Origin: JASGDB01 sp049841315
GTDB taxonomy: Bacteria > Bacteroidota > Bacteroidia > Flavobacteriales > Weeksellaceae
DNA length: 13,681 nt
Direction: 5' to 3'
Assembly (NCBI GenBank): GCA_049841315.1
Contig: JASGDB010000165.1
Coordinates: 1 to 13,681 of the forward strand
Made by a program: the position numbers and the translations under genes. Numbering within the stretch: the first letter of the stretch is position 1; the number at the start of each line of letters is the position of its first letter. The notes beneath the pieces are model-generated. The model made no database searches and was not told the origin of the DNA. It saw only the letters and a program-made list of their open reading frames with translations. This document shows positions 11,873 to 13,681 of the stretch, in pieces.

Positions 11873-11985
11873 TTGAGATCTTAACTTTATCTTGATAAGA
11901 CTGCAAATTCAGAATAATAAAAACAGCGTCAATACTAAAATGATTGAACTTATGATTAAAATTGGTTTCTCCATGATGTTTCACA

Positions 11986-12090
11986 CTAAAATAAATTCTC
12001 CGAAACAATATTCGGCAACGTTACTTTCAGATTCGGCTCCACACTTCCATTACTCGTTTTATGGCGAAAATTAAGTTTTACTATTCTCAT
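11986..12090 (-). CDS. Candidate small ORF overlapping the ATPase stop
   Basis: An ATG on the minus strand at 12090-12088 shares ATGA with the stop codon of the preceding ATPase gene and opens a 34-codon frame to TAG at 11988-11986. Its second half (NGSVEPNLKVTLPNIVSENL) reads like real protein rather than low-complexity noise. The overlap is typical of translational coupling. It could be a coupled microprotein, the remains of an eroded gene, or chance. I recognise no family. Confidence 0.3.
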   Translation of the reverse strand: MRIVKLNFRHKTSNGSVEPNLKVTLPNIVSENLF

Positions 12091-13265
12091 TCTTCAAGCA
12101 GCCATTTTTCTATATTCAGCTGTTCGATTCCGTTGTGATTAAATTCCATTTCATCTGTTGTGAGCAGGATTTTCCGGTAATTATCTTTCATTTTTTCAAA
12201 AGGTCGCAACTCTCGATGCAAGGTACTTTCTTCTTTTGCGGTGTGAGCTACCTGATAATATTCGGTAATTCCGTTTTGGTTCTGAACCACAAAATCAATT
12301 TCCGTTTCGCCGTATTTCCCTGTCCAAACCGTATTCCCTCTACGAAGAAGTTCGAAATAAACTACGTTTTCAAGCAAATGACCGATGTCCGTATATTTCG
12401 GTTTTCCGATAAGCATTCGTCTAAAACCCAAATCAATCAAATAAAATTTACTGATGGTTCGCAATTGTTCTTTTCCTTTAATGTCGAAACGCTTGGATTC
12501 GTATAAAACAAAAGCGTCTTTCATTGCTTCAATTAATCTGAAAACCAAACGGCTGTCCACTTTTTTGTTTTCATTTTTCAGTGATTTCGATATGCTGTTT
12601 GGCGAAAGCGGACTTCCGACCGTATCAAAAGCAAATCGTGCAACGGAAAACAATTCCTGCGGATTACTGATATTATTTCTTGTTATCACATCTTGTAACA
12701 CTACGGAATTATAGACATCGTTCAAATATTTGAGAGCAAAATTTTCGCCTGTGGAAAGCAAATCTACTGCTCCAGGCATTCCGCCGGTATGCAGATAATC
12801 GTTAAGCGTTGCATTGGGAAGACATTCTTTGTATTCGGAATAGGAAAACGGCAGAATATTCAGTTCAAAATACCGTCCGGAAAGCAAAGTTGCCAAACCT
12901 GAAGAAAGCAAAAAAGCATTAGAACCTGTGATGTAAACATCTGTGTTTTTTTGGACAAAAAGTGAATCTACCAACCGCTCAAAATCGGTTATCATCTGTA
13001 CTTCGTCCAAAAAAATATAGTTCATTTCATCGGGTTTGCAACCGTTGATAATTTTTTTGTACAAAACATTCCAATCGTTTATGGTATCGGCATCTTCAAA
13101 ATTGTAATACAAAGTATGAAAACCTTGTTTTTTGAGTTTTTCACGTTGCATTTCCAACAAAGTTGATTTTCCGCAACGTCGTATTCCCGTAACTACTTTT
13201 ATCAGATTTTTATCCTGCAAAGCGTCTAAAACAGCTGTGTATTGTTTTCTTTGTATGGATTTCAT
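12087..13265 (-). CDS. AAA_14/DUF4143 ATPase
   Basis: The 392-residue protein is of the AAA_14 plus DUF4143 type, common in Bacteroidetes and of unknown role. The AAA part has Walker A GIRRCGKS (27-34), Walker B YIFLDE (83-88), a sensor-1 strand VYITGSNAFLLSS (110-122) and GRYFELNILPFSYSEY (130-145). The C-terminal DUF4143 part has LLENVVYFELLRRG (297-310) and ETEIDFVV (320-327) followed by YYQVAHTAKEE (336-346), which recalls a PD-(D/E)XK nuclease core with E299, D324 and Gln338 in place of the usual E/QxK. I chose the ATG at 13265 because it gives the family start MKSIQRKQY; a TTG at 13283 would add six residues. It is probably a mobile accessory gene beside an IS fragment. A -7 match at 13281-13288 lies 15 nt before the ATG. 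Confidence 0.92.
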   Translation of the reverse strand: MKSIQRKQYTAVLDALQDKNLIKVVTGIRRCGKSTLLEMQREKLKKQGFHTLYYNFEDADTINDWNVLYKKIINGCKPDEMNYIFLDEVQMITDFERLVDSLFVQKNTDVYITGSNAFLLSSGLATLLSGRYFELNILPFSYSEYKECLPNATLNDYLHTGGMPGAVDLLSTGENFALKYLNDVYNSVVLQDVITRNNISNPQELFSVARFAFDTVGSPLSPNSISKSLKNENKKVDSRLVFRLIEAMKDAFVLYESKRFDIKGKEQLRTISKFYLIDLGFRRMLIGKPKYTDIGHLLENVVYFELLRRGNTVWTGKYGETEIDFVVQNQNGITEYYQVAHTAKEESTLHRELRPFEKMKDNYRKILLTTDEMEFNHNGIEQLNIEKWLLEE

Positions 13266-13280
13266 TGTAAAAACTTTTTG

Positions 13281-13307
13281 CAAAATTATTCAAAAACTTT
13301 TAAACAA
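13281..13307 (-). promoter_or_regulatory. Possible ATPase promoter
   Basis: On the minus strand, TTG (13307-13305), 16 nt, then TAATTTTG (13288-13281), a perfect -7 box. The spacing is one nt short of the usual range. The leader would be about 9 nt. Confidence 0.45.
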
Positions 13308-13341
13308 AATATTATTTTTGAATTTTTATGCAGGGTAAACT

Positions 13342-13374
13342 CACACTTTTATTAAAAAAAGTAGTGTTTTTTTT
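13342..13374 (+). terminator. Terminator-like hairpin near the IS left end
   Basis: CACACTTTT (13342-13350) pairs with AAAAGTAGTG (13357-13366, one bulged A) around ATTAAA, followed by eight Ts. Located inside the presumed IS end, it would block transcription entering the element from the left. No + strand gene nearby needs it. Confidence 0.45.
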
Positions 13375-13453
13375 GTTAAATTTTGATATATTTTCTTTGT
13401 TTATTTGGATAAAAATGAGTATATTTATCTGATAATCAGACAAATATAGTCTT

Positions 13454-13681
13454 ATGAAGGCAACAAATAAACTAAGGTCAATATTCGGTCAAATAACCGA
13501 CCCAAGAAGCGATATTAACAAACTTTACAAGTTGGAAGACATCCTGCTCATCGGAATAATTTCGGTGATTTGTGCGGCGGAACTGCGAAGCAATCACGAA
13601 TACCAAAAAAATCAATAAAAAAAGATGAGTAAACGTGGAAAGATATGGAATCCTATGCCAAAGCAAAAGAAGATTTTCTGC
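13454..13681 (+). pseudogene. ISAs1-family transposase, interrupted N-terminus
   Basis: The frame from ATG 13454 reads MKATNKLRSIFGQITDPRSD, then INKLYKLEDILLIGIISVICAAE (21-43), the DDE_Tnp_1-associated N-terminal domain of ISAs1 transposases. It then runs into 50 unrelated nt and stops at TAA 13616-13618 (54 codons). Right after the intrusion, from 13633, another frame encodes TWKDMESYAKAKEDFL to the window end. In the family this normally follows CAAE directly. Removing 13583-13632 restores a continuous reading frame. So the gene is broken by a non-multiple-of-three insertion that also carries stop codons. The catalytic DDE region is beyond the window. The insertion ends are ambiguous by two As. 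Confidence 0.88.

Larger units (their letters stand above)
13331..13681 (+). mobile_element. Left part of an ISAs1-family insertion sequence
   Basis: The transposase start at 13454 shows an ISAs1-type element running off the right edge. The left end may be the CAGGGTAAACTC at 13331, because it sits at a sharp change between AT-rich flank and element. I cannot see the right end or target duplication, so this boundary is a guess. A palindrome TCTGAT-A-ATCAGA (13428-13440) lies in front of the transposase. Confidence 0.6.

Noticed and set aside
11892..12074. Plus-strand 60-codon ORF after the acyltransferase
   Set aside because: It begins with TTG, has no recognisable motif and faces the more protein-like minus-strand frame at 11986-12090.
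1..13681. CRISPR array or toxin-antitoxin pair
   Set aside because: No regularly spaced direct repeats were seen, and no adjacent small gene pair with recognisable toxin or antitoxin motifs; the repeats present are inverted and irregular.

Overview
The window looks like chromosomal DNA from a Bacteroidetes of class Flavobacteriia, most likely the Chryseobacterium/Elizabethkingia group. The grounds are AT-rich DNA, matches to the Bacteroidetes promoter (TTG, about 17-23 nt, then TAnnTTTG), few Shine-Dalgarno sequences, tRNA genes without encoded CCA, and proteins typical of that group. Genus is inferred from gene content and was not tested by search.

Layout. 293-793 (+) is an Ala/Lys-rich helical lipoprotein with a strong terminator. 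982-2094 (-) is purK, divergent from a TatD-family hydrolase (2315-3076, +). A secreted DUF4846 protein (3101-3970, -) follows. Next is a two-gene + unit: a hotdog acyl-CoA thioesterase (4136-4543) and an unusual one-component regulator joining an HMA-like metal-binding domain to an AraC-type HTH (4549-5109). 5335-6789 (+) is an LptF/LptG-family lipopolysaccharide-export permease, convergent with a polyprenyl synthetase (6924-7901, -). A small outer-membrane beta-barrel protein (8043-8549, -) comes next. A minus-strand tRNA cluster (Lys-TTT, Leu-GAG, Lys-TTT; 8687-9021) has its own promoter and terminator. aroK (9116-9655, +) overlaps convergently with an Hsp15-like S4 protein (9621-10067, -). 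A putatively surface-exposed FKBP-like lipoprotein (10114-10836, +) and an acyltransferase-3 membrane protein (10847-11872, +) follow. The right end is accessory: an AAA_14/DUF4143 ATPase (12087-13265, -) with a possible 34-residue ORF overlapping its stop, and the broken start of an ISAs1-family transposase (13454 to the window end).

Most genes are housekeeping (purines, shikimate, isoprenoid quinone precursor, LPS export, tRNAs) or cell-envelope genes, set mostly as single transcription units. I see no clear new multigene defence or metabolic system. The most interesting material is between genes. A two-hairpin repeat occurs twice with one hairpin re-sequenced but still paired. Two other repeat families flank the LptF/G gene. 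Two promoters end exactly 5 nt before an ATG, which predicts leaderless mRNAs. The tRNA cluster has a terminator-like hairpin abutting tRNA-Leu. The transposase is interrupted by a 50-nt insertion that shares an 11-mer with one of the local repeats.
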